A stretch of 64,000 nucleotides of DNA from Stutzerimonas stutzeri (lineage in GTDB: Bacteria > Pseudomonadota > Gammaproteobacteria > Pseudomonadales > Pseudomonadaceae): NCBI RefSeq assembly GCF_000590475.1, contig NZ_CP007441.1:3106660-3170659 (forward strand). The letters run 5' to 3'. The notes beneath the pieces were generated by a model. That model ran no database searches. It was given only the letters and a program-made list of their open reading frames with translations, and had not been told where the DNA came from. Below are positions 53,855-62,443 of the stretch, in pieces; the first letter of the stretch is position 1, and every line of letters starts with the position of its first letter. A program made the position numbers and the translations under genes.

Positions 53855-54801
53855 TTGCCGTAAGTGCATGTTTGCCTGCGATAAAAGGCCTGGATTGCCC
53901 ATACCACCCCGAGAAACAGCAAGCCTGTCCCGATGGCTTCGGTGGGAGCGGGCCAGCGGTCGTGAACGAGCAGGCCGAGCGCGGTTGCATAGAGCGTCTG
54001 GCTGGCAATCAACTGCGCGCTGAGCGCCAAAGGCAGGCGACGGGTTGCTACTGACCATGCCCAGGCACCGGCAAGCGTCGCGCCAAACCCCTGAATCAAC
54101 CCGCATATAAAGAGCGCATCTGTACCAACCAACACGCTTGGTTGGCTGACGTAATTGGAAAGCTCCAGATGCAGCCCCACGGGGATGAAAGCCAGCATTT
54201 CTAGACTGCACATAAAAATCAGCATGCCGGACCAGAGCATGGGCGACATGCCTGGACGTCGGGCCAGGGCACTTTCGTTCATTAAGCCGAAGCCGGTCCA
54301 GGATGCGATTGCCAGTAGAGAGGCAAACAGCCCAAGCAGTATCGAACTGGTAGTGCGCATCTGCATTGCATTGCTGATATCGAACGCGCTCACGTTGACC
54401 AGGCCTATACCCAAAGCTGCCACAATCAGTGGTCCGGCAATGGCGCGCCAAGGCACGCTGGCGCTGCGCATGTTGCCAGCAATAGCCAGAACGATGGGGA
54501 CCGAACCCATCATCACTGGAGGGATCACAGGCCCGGCGGCCAAGACGGCGGTGGTGATCAAAAAGAAATAACCGATGTAGCCCAGAAATCCCAACAGCGC
54601 GGCCCACGCCCAGTCGGCCAACCTGAGGTTCTTTACTTCGCTGCGGTATATGAACAGAACCAGCAAGCTACCCAGCCCGGCGAAGCCATAGCTCACCACA
54701 GCAAGGTCGAACAGGCTGTAATCGCCGATCAGGGTTGGAAAGATGTAGAGCAGCGACCAAGAAAACGTGGCAGCAATCGCGGCAAGCAGCCCTACCTTCA
54801 T
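53851..54801 (-). CDS. EamA/DMT-family transporter
   Basis: This 316-aa protein has about ten membrane helices arranged as two EamA repeats, typical of drug/metabolite transporters. The ATG at 54801 follows AGGAG and overlaps the TetR stop by 4 bp, so the pair is co-translated. Export of a toxic or metabolic small molecule under TetR control is likely; the substrate is unknown. Confidence 0.87.
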   Translation of the reverse strand: MKVGLLAAIAATFSWSLLYIFPTLIGDYSLFDLAVVSYGFAGLGSLLVLFIYRSEVKNLRLADWAWAALLGFLGYIGYFFLITTAVLAAGPVIPPVMMGSVPIVLAIAGNMRSASVPWRAIAGPLIVAALGIGLVNVSAFDISNAMQMRTTSSILLGLFASLLAIASWTGFGLMNESALARRPGMSPMLWSGMLIFMCSLEMLAFIPVGLHLELSNYVSQPSVLVGTDALFICGLIQGFGATLAGAWAWSVATRRLPLALSAQLIASQTLYATALGLLVHDRWPAPTEAIGTGLLFLGVVWAIQAFYRRQTCTYGK

Positions 54802-55370
54802 GCGCTCTGCTCCTGCTGGCGTTGCGCTGTGATCCAGCAAAGTGCCACGCGTCTTGCTGTGTCGAATAACCGTGCGGTCTCGCCCATGGCGCCGCTGACA
54901 AAACTGCCTTCCAGCAAGATGAACAGCCCATCGGCAATCGAGGCCGGGTCGCTAACGCCTGCTCTGGTGGCCAGTGCACTGAGGTCGTCACGAATCCCTT
55001 GTTTATGCCGGCTCACGGCCAAACGCACCGGGTGACTGCACGATGGGAATTCAGCTGCGCTGTTGACGAACAGGCAGCCACGGCCACTGTCACGCAGCAG
55101 AACGCGCTCATACAAATCGAAGAAGGCGAGCATGCCGTTAATCGGTTCGGCATGCTTCGCCAAGGTGCTCGCTACCTCTTCACGCCAACGACGGTCACGT
55201 TCATCAAGGCACGCCACGATCAGCGCGTCCTTGGAGGGAAAATAACTGTACAGCGTCATTTTGGTCACGCCCGCCAACGCTGCGATCGCCACCACACCGG
55301 TAATGTGCACGCCCTGCGAGACAAAGAGAGTTAGCGCGGCATCAACCAGGCGCTCACGGGTTCTATCCAT
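54798..55370 (-). CDS. TetR-family repressor
   Basis: This 190-aa TetR-type repressor has an N-terminal helix-turn-helix (RERLVDAALTLFVSQGV ... GVTKMTLYSYFPSKDAL) and a C-terminal ligand-binding part. The start at 55370 is preferred over 55394 because it puts the operator-like palindrome at 55406-55417 just upstream. It is translationally coupled to the DMT transporter, which it probably represses along with itself. Confidence 0.88.
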   Translation of the reverse strand: MDRTRERLVDAALTLFVSQGVHITGVVAIAALAGVTKMTLYSYFPSKDALIVACLDERDRRWREEVASTLAKHAEPINGMLAFFDLYERVLLRDSGRGCLFVNSAAEFPSCSHPVRLAVSRHKQGIRDDLSALATRAGVSDPASIADGLFILLEGSFVSGAMGETARLFDTARRVALCWITAQRQQEQSA

Positions 55371-55405
55371 TAGTGAACTCTTCGAGGTAGGCATTGAGCT
55401 GACTA

Positions 55406-55417
55406 TACCGACCGGTA
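55406..55417. promoter_or_regulatory. TetR-type operator candidate
   Basis: TACCG-AC-CGGTA is a near-perfect 12-bp dyad, similar to operators of many self-regulating TetR repressors (ACCGACCGGT cores). It lies 36 bp upstream of the chosen TetR start, where it could block both the repressor and transporter. Confidence 0.6.
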
Positions 55418-55508
55418 AGATTTTATAGACACCATTCGCGACCTCTATGCGGGCAATCACGACATGGGAGGCAAGCGGGGCCAAAGATCCAGACAGAGAT
55501 CTAAAAAA

Positions 55509-55533
55509 CAAAGGGGACGGATATATTTATTTA
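55509..55533. repeat. second transposase-associated-like tag
   Basis: AAAGGGGACGGATATATTTA followed by TTTA resembles the tag at 50452-50492. The two bracket the stretch 50.5-55.5 kb, which holds the Mrr, PLD, membrane and TetR genes. No transposase gene is present. Confidence 0.4.
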
Positions 55534-55732
55534 AAGGCTCGTGACAATCGCCTTGCCCTTACCAACATGAGCCCCAGCTGACAAGGTCGCGAACCGCCGT
55601 GCCCAGGCCGCTTCTGGGCAGGTCGGAGAAAACAACCGAGGCCACCATCGAGGGAAGTATCCGGGCGCGCCTGTTGTTAGGCTGCCCAGCCAACAACAAC
55701 ATGCCCATCAGCAGCTCACCGAGGACCGACAA

Positions 55733-56590
55733 ATGAAAGATTCAGCACGCGGCTTGCTGCTCGTGACGAGCGGTATCTTCGTACTCAGCTTCGATGGTCT
55801 GTTGGTGCGTCTGGCGCAGGCGGATGGCTGGAACATCGTGTTCTGGCGCGGGCTGTTGATGTTCGTGGCCCTGGGCGTGTTTTCGCTGTCTGCCAAAAGC
55901 CGGGCCAGCATCACGAAGCGTCCGCTGATCAGCGCCAGCTCGGCGCTGCTGCTGGCGTTGACTTCGATCTTTTTCGTGCTGGCGGTCATCCATACCACGA
56001 TCGCCAATGTGGTGGTCGTGCTCAGCACGGCACCGTTGTTCGCCGCGCTGTTCACGCGGTTTTTCCTGCGTGAGCACGTGGGGCTGCACACCTGGGTTGC
56101 GATCGGCGTGGCGGCCTTGGGGATCATGGTGGTATTCGCCGGCGCCTTCACCCCGACGGATCTGGCCGGTAACGGCTATGCGCTGCTGTCTTCGGCTGCG
56201 GTGGGCGCCAATCTCACGCTGTTGCGCCGCCACCCGGCCATCGATCGGATGCCACTGATCGCCCTCGGTGGGTTGGCGGCTGCGCTGATTGCGTTACCCA
56301 ACGCTCAGCCCTTCAGCCTGGGCGCAACGAGCTACTGGGCTTTGGCGGTGATGGGCCTGGTGCAGATGCCGCTGGCGACGCTGATGATCAATAACGCGAC
56401 CCGCTATCTGCCCTCCGCTGAAGTGGCGCTCTTCTATCTACTGGAAAGCGTGCTGGGATCGCTGTGGGCCTGGTATTTTCTCGAAGAGACGCCCGGCAGC
56501 GCGACGCTCTACGGCGGAGCGCTGGTCATCGCGACGCTGGTGGTACACGCCGGCTTGACCTTGCGCCCACGCCCGCCGCTGCCAGCCTGA
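55733..56590 (+). CDS. EamA/DMT-family transporter
   Basis: This 285-aa protein has about ten membrane helices in two EamA repeats and ends with LVVHAGLTLRPRPPLPA. GAGGAC lies before the ATG. It belongs to the same superfamily as the TetR-linked transporter but differs in sequence and orientation, so this is not a recent duplication. Substrate unknown. Confidence 0.88.
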   Translation: MKDSARGLLLVTSGIFVLSFDGLLVRLAQADGWNIVFWRGLLMFVALGVFSLSAKSRASITKRPLISASSALLLALTSIFFVLAVIHTTIANVVVVLSTAPLFAALFTRFFLREHVGLHTWVAIGVAALGIMVVFAGAFTPTDLAGNGYALLSSAAVGANLTLLRRHPAIDRMPLIALGGLAAALIALPNAQPFSLGATSYWALAVMGLVQMPLATLMINNATRYLPSAEVALFYLLESVLGSLWAWYFLEETPGSATLYGGALVIATLVVHAGLTLRPRPPLPA

Positions 56591-56670
56591 ACGGACCAGC
56601 GAAGAAAGACAGCAGAATTATTTTTCCGCTGAGCAAGGTTTGAGCACGTCAGCACGCGCCCATCCACGCC

Positions 56671-57576
56671 TCACCCCGTCACGTCACACAACCCGCCCGG
56701 CACCGCCATCACCCAATCCCGCACAGCCTGAATCGTCGGGTCATCCCGACGGCTTTCCGGATACACGAGGTGAAACGGCTTGCCCGGCATCTCCGGTCCA
56801 AACGGCTGCACCAGCCGCCCTTCCTTCAGTTCACCCTCGATTAGTTGTCGGCTCATCAAGGCCACGCCTTGGGCGCCTAGGGCGGCGGAGATGGCATGGG
56901 TCTCGTCGGAGAAGACCAGTCCGGCGCTGACGTCCAACCCCGGTACGTTGGCGATTTTCTGCCATGCAGCCCAATGAATCGGGGCGGAGGCTGCGGCTTG
57001 AGCATGAAAGTGAATCAGCGAATGGTTAGGTAGCTCGGCCGCATCGTGCAAGCCAAGCAGCGGGCTGCAGGCCGGGATGAAGGTATTGTCGAACAGCTTC
57101 TCCGCCACCAATCCCGGCCAGCGACCATCGCCATAGCGAATGGCGACATCCGCCGTGACGCCATCCAGCGCAACCGGCTCATGGGAGGTATGGAAGCGCA
57201 GATCGATATCGGGATGGGAGTCGCGCAGCATGCAGACCCAGGGCACCAGCCAGCGCACCGCTATGGCCGGTGTGGTGCTGAGCGTGATCGCCTGTCGGCA
57301 GGGCTTCGCGCTGAGACGCTCGACCGCCGTGGCGATAGTATCGAACGCCGTTTCCAGCACCTGCTGCAGCTCACGCCCCTGGGCGGTCAGCTCGAGCTTT
57401 CGTGGCTTTCTTAGAAACAGCGAGACGCCGAGCGATTCTTCCAGCAAACGAATCTGGTGGCTGATCGCCGTAGCGGTAACGGACAACTCCTCGGCGGCCT
57501 GCTTGGCACTCTCGTGTCGGGCGGCGGCCTCGAAGGCACGCAATGCGGAAAGCGACGGTAATCGGCGGTACGCCAT
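56671..57576 (-). CDS. LysR-family regulator, GcvA-like
   Basis: This 301-aa LysR-type regulator has an N-terminal winged helix (LPSLSALRAFEAAARHESAKQAAEELSVT) and a substrate-binding domain in GcvA style. It is divergent from the flavin oxidoreductase gene 117 bp away, the usual arrangement for a LysR regulator and its target. The effector is unknown. Confidence 0.9.
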   Translation of the reverse strand: MAYRRLPSLSALRAFEAAARHESAKQAAEELSVTATAISHQIRLLEESLGVSLFLRKPRKLELTAQGRELQQVLETAFDTIATAVERLSAKPCRQAITLSTTPAIAVRWLVPWVCMLRDSHPDIDLRFHTSHEPVALDGVTADVAIRYGDGRWPGLVAEKLFDNTFIPACSPLLGLHDAAELPNHSLIHFHAQAAASAPIHWAAWQKIANVPGLDVSAGLVFSDETHAISAALGAQGVALMSRQLIEGELKEGRLVQPFGPEMPGKPFHLVYPESRRDDPTIQAVRDWVMAVPGGLCDVTG

Positions 57577-57693
57577 AACTGAGTTTTCCTCATCTGTACC
57601 TGGAAATATTGATCGTTTGTCGCCCTTAAAGCCTAACCCTAGGCTGGGTCTACCGCGAATGACAGATGAATTCAGTCACAGAGGAGACTCGAC

Positions 57694-58413
57694 ATGACGC
57701 ACCTTCTACACCTCGATGTCAGCGCCCGCCCTGGTCTTGCCGGCAAGGACGAGCACGGTTCCCACAGCCGCACCCTCACCCACCGCTTCATCAGCCAGTG
57801 GCGGGCTCAGCGCGCGCAGGATGGCATTACCTATCGAGACATTGGCCAGAACCCGCCCTCGTTCATCAACCATGACTGGATCGCCTCGTCCTTCACGCCG
57901 GATGAACGACGCGCGCCGTGGATGCAGGAAACGCTGGCGGAAAGCGACAGGCTGGTCGACGAGCTGATTGCCGTCGACGTGCTGGTCATCGGCACGCCGC
58001 TCTATAACTTCGGCATGCCCGCCGCGCTCAAGGCCTGGATTGACCAGGTCGTGCGCCCGGGCCGGACGGTTGAAGTCGATGAAACCAAACTGCCCGATCC
58101 CTACGTACCCCTGCTGGCAGACCGGCCACGGCACGCGGTCATCCTCACCGCCAGGGGTGGTATCGGCTTTGGTCCCGGAGGCGAAATGGCGCACATGAAC
58201 CACCTGGAGCCGAACCTGGTGACTGCGCTTAATTTCATCGGGATCACTCGCATTCATCAAATTGCGATTGAAGGCCAGGAAACGGGGGGTGATGTGCTGG
58301 CCGCGTCGGTGGCCGAAGCGCTGCATCAGGTCGATGCGCTGGTGGCGGAGCTTCAGGCGGGGCTAGAAACGCCACCGAGCCGGGCCCATCGACGGCAGGC
58401 TGAGGCTGTATAG
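57694..58413 (+). CDS. FMN-dependent NAD(P)H oxidoreductase (azoreductase-like)
   Basis: This 239-aa flavodoxin-like fold protein of the azoreductase/quinone-reductase family has an N-terminal phosphate loop (LDVSARPG ... SRTLTHRF), PLYNFGMPAALKAWIDQV and ARGGIGFG. It likely reduces quinones or azo compounds with NAD(P)H. GAGGAGACTCGAC precedes the ATG. The divergent LysR gene probably controls it. Confidence 0.88.
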   Translation: MTHLLHLDVSARPGLAGKDEHGSHSRTLTHRFISQWRAQRAQDGITYRDIGQNPPSFINHDWIASSFTPDERRAPWMQETLAESDRLVDELIAVDVLVIGTPLYNFGMPAALKAWIDQVVRPGRTVEVDETKLPDPYVPLLADRPRHAVILTARGGIGFGPGGEMAHMNHLEPNLVTALNFIGITRIHQIAIEGQETGGDVLAASVAEALHQVDALVAELQAGLETPPSRAHRRQAEAV

Positions 58414-58526
58414 ACGTGATGGTGCGAAAGGCTGCGGTTTCACACTTGCTTGCGAACGCAGCCTTGCTGATCCAACGATCGCGCGCCGGCTAAGCAGACG
58501 CGCGGTAGACGGCAGTAGCGGTGGGG

Positions 58527-59165
58527 TTACTGACTCGCTTCGAGTTTCTTCCCGATAGCGGCAGTAACCTCCTGCAGGCCTTGGCTGGTCACCTTCGCCC
58601 AGTCGCTGTCTGTGACGAATTGCATACCGTCGTTCACTTCAGTGGCGACAACCAGAGGCGATTGGCCGCCAGCCTCGATGACCAGGTTCGCTTTGTTGTT
58701 GACGGTCACGTAAGCAAAACCTGGCGAGAACCACGTCCAGAATTCCTTGATGCGCACCGTGACCTGGCGGGCATCCGCACCCTGCCCTTCCACCACTTGG
58801 TAGCCGGACTGCGTGTAGGCATTGGATACGGCAGCGCCAACCAACTGGCTGACCGTGTGACCTGAGGGCAGCACCACGTCACCCAGTGCCTTGCCATATC
58901 CATTGCGCTTGCGTGCAAAGGCGCGCTCGGTGATCGAGGTGTCGTTGATTTCGCCGCCTTTTAGAGAAGGGATGTCGGCGCTACGTGGCTTGGCTTCGAA
59001 GGTCCGTTCATCGATAGTTGTGATCACCACCCTCTGCCCGGTCGTACCGTTAAGTACCGGAACGGAGACATCGACAACAGAGCGGTTGGTGACGCAACCC
59101 ACCATGCTCACCGCCAGCACGACCAGCAGCGAGGTTTTGAGCGAAGCCAGAAAAGCAGAGTTCAT
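58527..59165 (-). CDS. putative lipoprotein
   Basis: This 212-aa protein has a lipoprotein signal with lipobox VSMVGC near residue 24. A compact domain follows (ITTIDERTFEAKPRSADIPS ... VLPSGHTVSQLVGAAVSNAY) that resembles YajG-type lipoproteins loosely. It is secreted and lipid-anchored; no enzymatic motif is seen. AAGGAC lies before the ATG. Confidence 0.75.
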   Translation of the reverse strand: MNSAFLASLKTSLLVVLAVSMVGCVTNRSVVDVSVPVLNGTTGQRVVITTIDERTFEAKPRSADIPSLKGGEINDTSITERAFARKRNGYGKALGDVVLPSGHTVSQLVGAAVSNAYTQSGYQVVEGQGADARQVTVRIKEFWTWFSPGFAYVTVNNKANLVIEAGGQSPLVVATEVNDGMQFVTDSDWAKVTSQGLQEVTAAIGKKLEASQ

Positions 59166-59449
59166 TTACAAGTCCTTGTGTGGTGGGCATCCGTCGCCTT
59201 TTCGAATGTAGGCGCTCGAATGCCAGGCATGAATCCGACCACCAATAGTGGCCGTTCGCCACACTACTGCCCTGCAGGATTTCCGGCAATCTGATCGAAC
59301 GTCGCAGAGCGTCTCCAGTTAAGTCCGATGCAGGCCTACAAGGGCTATTGCCCATGACAAAACCATTCAGCCTCTACCTCGCCCGTCGCCCGTCGCCCGT
59401 CGCCCGTCGCCCGTTACAATGGCGCCTTTTATGCCCAGCCGGAGCCCCT
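59166..59449. other. spacer with 7-bp tandem repeat
   Basis: This 284-bp divergent spacer contains five perfect copies of CGCCCGT (59380-59414), ending 35 bp before the acetyltransferase ATG. No gene is seen. Confidence 0.6.
59380..59414. repeat. five tandem copies of CGCCCGT
   Basis: There are five exact back-to-back copies of a 7-bp unit, in the region between promoter and ribosome site of the acetyltransferase gene. Copy number could vary between strains by slippage. Confidence 0.85.
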
Positions 59450-60145
59450 ATGTTCACCCTCACCCACCTGAACACCCCGCCGCCGGAATCGATGAAGAGC
59501 CAGGTGTTGCAGATGGTGGTGGACTACCTCAGCGACATCAGCCCGGTGTCGCTGCCGTCCAGCAACCCGCTGTATCAGCTGTATCAGTACGTAGTGGGTT
59601 TCGAGGTGCATCGTTATCTGGACAGCATGGACGGTGCGCAGGCGGGCAAGCCGGAGCTGATCATGGCGCTGGATACCGAGGACCCGGCGCGGCTGCTCGG
59701 CTTCGCCTTGTACCTGCCGTATGTGGATGATCCCGAAGCGGGCTCGCTGCTGTATCTGGCGGTGCAGGAAAGCCACCGCCGACAGGGCATTGGCCGCGCC
59801 ATGATCGAGGCGATGGTGACGCGTTATCCCCACGCGGAAGTAGCCTGCGTGGCGGGCAAGGTCCACTACTTCGAGGCGCTGGGCTTTTTGCCTTTGGCGG
59901 CTCGCGGCCCTCAGGTGGTAATGAACACCCGGAGCCGGGCGTCGGATGGCGTGGTGGCGGTGCAAGATCTGCAGCCGATCTTCCAGTCCCAAGAGGTCCG
60001 GCAGATTCATACCTACCTGGTGAAGCAGCACGGCGCCGACGCCATGAGCGACGCCGAGAAGCAGCGCGATCGCCTGCTCGACGAACTGACGCAGCAGGCG
60101 GAACACTTGATCCAGACCTACGCACCGGCCAAGCGCCTGCATTGA
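59450..60145 (+). CDS. GNAT-family acetyltransferase
   Basis: This 231-aa protein has a GNAT domain with the acetyl-CoA loop ESHRRQGIGRAMIEAM (about 105-120). A C-terminal helical extension of about 70 residues (PIFQSQEVRQIHTYL to the end) is unlike minimal GNAT enzymes. The ATG at 59450 follows CGGAGCCCCT. The acceptor substrate is unknown. Confidence 0.85.
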   Translation: MFTLTHLNTPPPESMKSQVLQMVVDYLSDISPVSLPSSNPLYQLYQYVVGFEVHRYLDSMDGAQAGKPELIMALDTEDPARLLGFALYLPYVDDPEAGSLLYLAVQESHRRQGIGRAMIEAMVTRYPHAEVACVAGKVHYFEALGFLPLAARGPQVVMNTRSRASDGVVAVQDLQPIFQSQEVRQIHTYLVKQHGADAMSDAEKQRDRLLDELTQQAEHLIQTYAPAKRLH

Positions 60146-60610
60146 ATCGGCGAGAAGGCGCACCCTCTGATGTGCAGCTGACATCGCGCTAAGCAGCGGT
60201 ACTACCTGAGAAAAGCTTCGCCGCTTCCAACCGCCCCATCTTTTTTTTCAGTGAGTTGCCTGGCTTCACCCGGCTCGGATGTTTGTTGCACATCCGTCAG
60301 TTCGCCGCCCCGGATAGGCTACGCACTCAAAGGAAAAGCCAGCCAGTCCTTACCTATCGCCGTGCCTCAATGAGACCTTCTGTGACGGTGACGCAGACGC
60401 CACTGTCGCAATTGGGGCGGTCTTGAAGTTGATCATATGGAAGCATTGCCTAATGTCTGAGGAACGGACAACGACCACGATTGCCAGAAGTGTGGTTATT
60501 CCTATTGGCCTGGCAGCCACCCAACTCGTGATTACGGAGACCAAGGGTAGGAGGCAGCCGCGCGGGCAGGACACGCAAGGACAGGTTTGATCAGCATTGG
60601 AGGGTAGGCA
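60146..60610. other. gene-free stretch before the BCCT transporter
   Basis: This 465-bp region contains a degenerate GTGGAAAA-type repeat remnant (60195-60236) and an octamer T-run. I see no convincing gene. The minus-strand frame across 60350-60724 overlaps the transporter start and looks like a shadow. Confidence 0.5.
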
Positions 60611-62239
60611 ATGACCGACACCAGCGAAAGCCCGGCGGCAGGCGGGAATTTGATCGATACCGATTACCAGATCGGCCAGGACAACATCGTCACGAGCTTC
60701 GGCCCGATCGGCATCGACATTCATAATCCGGTTTTCGCGATTTCGGGTCTGATGACGGTAGTGTTCGTCATCTTCACCCTTGCGTTTCCAGAGTTTGCCA
60801 CCGGCCTATTCACCGCAGCGATGAATTGGGTGACAGTCCGCTTCGACTGGCTTTTCATCCTTGCTTCCAACATTTTCCTGGTGTTCGCCATCGCGCTTGC
60901 GGTCTCGCCCTACGGCAAGGTCAGACTCGGCGGGCCGAACGCGACGCCGGACTTCTCGCTGTCCGGATGGCTTTCCATGCTGTTCGCGGCGGGCATGGGT
61001 ATCGGGCTCTTGTTCTGGAGCGTCGGTGAGCCAATGACGCACTTTGTAAGCTCCGTCGCGCAGGACGCCGGCAGCCCTGAAAGTTGGGCACCGCTCGGTG
61101 GACTGCCCGGCGATGTGGAAGGCTCCGCCAGGCTCGGGCTCGCCGCGACGCTCTACCATTGGGGCCTTCAGGCCTGGGCCATCTACGCCGTCGTGGGACT
61201 TGCACTGGCGCTTTTTGCCTTCAACAAAGGCCTTCCGCTGGCAATACGATCCGCCTTTTATCCGATCTTCAAAGAACGTGTCTGGGGCTGGGTCGGTCAT
61301 ACCATCGACATACTGGCCGTGCTTGCGACGCTCTTTGGTCTCGCGACCTCGCTCGGGCTTGGCGCCGAACAGATCAATGCCGGCCTGTTCTTCCTCTACG
61401 GGGTTCCCGTTGCCGACACGACAAAGATCCTGCTGATTGCGGTCATTACCGGCATCGCGACCGTTTCCGTGCTGCGTGGGCTCGAAGGCGGCGTCAAGCG
61501 TGCTTCTGAAATCAACATGATCCTGGCGTTCGTGCTGCTGGTCGCCGTGTTCGTGTTTGGCCCGACAGGCGCAATCGTCGAGCGGGTCGCGGATTCGGTC
61601 GTCAGCTATTTCGCCTATCTGCCACAGCTGTCGATGCCCTTTGGACGCGAGGACGACAATTACGCGCAGGGCTGGTCCTCGTTCTACTGGGCGTGGTGGG
61701 TTTCGTGGTCGCCCTTCGTAGGGATGTTCATTGCCCGGGTCAGTCGCGGGCGCACGGTGCGTGAATTCATAATTTGCGTGCTTATCGTCCCCTCTGCCGT
61801 CTGCATCCTGTGGATGTCGATCTTTGCCGGCGTCGCCTTCGACCAATACATCAATGACGGCTACCGCGCTGTGGCGGATGCGGCGCTGGAGGTGAAGCTT
61901 TTCCACATGTTCGACCTCTTGCCCTTTACGCAGGCGATGTCCCTGTTGGGCATTGTGCTTGTCGCCGTCTTCTTCATCACCTCATCGGACAGCGGCTCGC
62001 TGGTCATCGACACCATCACGGCCGGCGGCAAGGACGACGGCCCTATTCCTCAGCGCGTTTTCTGGTGTGTTTTCGAAGGTCTGGTCGCCATCGCCCTGCT
62101 GCTGGGCGGCGGCCTCAAAGCGTTGCAATCCATGGTGGTGACGACCGGCTTCCCGTTCACCTTTGTCCTGCTGCTGATGTGCGTCAGCATCGTCATCGGT
62201 CTGAAGAGCGAGCTCGTCGTGGTACCGCGCCGACGCTGA
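60611..62239 (+). CDS. BCCT-family betaine/choline-type transporter
   Basis: This 542-aa sodium- or proton-coupled transporter has about twelve membrane helices and the BCCT signature region (AAGMGIGLLFWSVGEPMTHF and FYWAWWVSWSPFVGMFIARVSRG). It should import betaine, choline, carnitine or a related zwitterion for osmoprotection or catabolism. The C-terminal tail is short (ending VVPRRR) compared with osmosensing members such as BetP. The ATG follows GGAGGGTAGGCA. Confidence 0.92.
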   Translation: MTDTSESPAAGGNLIDTDYQIGQDNIVTSFGPIGIDIHNPVFAISGLMTVVFVIFTLAFPEFATGLFTAAMNWVTVRFDWLFILASNIFLVFAIALAVSPYGKVRLGGPNATPDFSLSGWLSMLFAAGMGIGLLFWSVGEPMTHFVSSVAQDAGSPESWAPLGGLPGDVEGSARLGLAATLYHWGLQAWAIYAVVGLALALFAFNKGLPLAIRSAFYPIFKERVWGWVGHTIDILAVLATLFGLATSLGLGAEQINAGLFFLYGVPVADTTKILLIAVITGIATVSVLRGLEGGVKRASEINMILAFVLLVAVFVFGPTGAIVERVADSVVSYFAYLPQLSMPFGREDDNYAQGWSSFYWAWWVSWSPFVGMFIARVSRGRTVREFIICVLIVPSAVCILWMSIFAGVAFDQYINDGYRAVADAALEVKLFHMFDLLPFTQAMSLLGIVLVAVFFITSSDSGSLVIDTITAGGKDDGPIPQRVFWCVFEGLVAIALLLGGGLKALQSMVVTTGFPFTFVLLLMCVSIVIGLKSELVVVPRRR

Positions 62240-62297
62240 CGCAGAGGCAACGCGATTAGATCGTGCCCCGCCTCGTAGCCCATTTAGCGAGGTGGGA

Positions 62298-62356
62298 AGT
62301 CGCGAGGTGGCCTGAAACAAACGCGTGGAAAAGGCTTCGCCGTTTTCCACGCTACA
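62298..62356. repeat. GTGGAAAA hairpin repeat, copy C
   Basis: The element reads CGCGAGGTGGCCTGAAACA, then ACGCGTGGAAAAGGCTTC and GCCGTTTTCCACGCTAC. It is the best-preserved copy: GTGGAAAA and TTTTCCAC pair, with GGC and GCC closing a TTC loop. It lies between the BCCT and katG stops. Confidence 0.7.
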
Positions 62357-62400
62357 GAATTCATTTTGGAACGCACGTGCGTCTTGGGATCGAGCTCGTT

Positions 62401-62422
62401 GGCGGCGCCCTGAGGCGCCGCC
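62401..62422. terminator. hairpin downstream of katG
   Basis: GGCGGCGCC-CTGA-GGCGCCGCC is a perfect 9-bp stem 22 bp beyond the katG stop. The stretch after it on the katG strand has no T-run, so it may stabilise the 3' end rather than terminate efficiently. Confidence 0.5.
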
Positions 62423-62443
62423 GCGAGGTTTAGGTGGAGAGGT

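Larger units (their letters stand above)
55371..55732. other. divergent region between TetR and second EamA gene
   Basis: This 362-bp gap contains the TetR operator candidate (55406-55417) and the transposase-associated-like tag (55509-55533). No gene is visible. GAGGAC precedes the downstream ATG. Confidence 0.5.

Noticed and set aside
60350..60724. 124-aa minus-strand frame upstream of the BCCT gene
   Set aside because: It overlaps the transporter start region, has no ribosome site, and the hydrophobic run is short and not domain-like.
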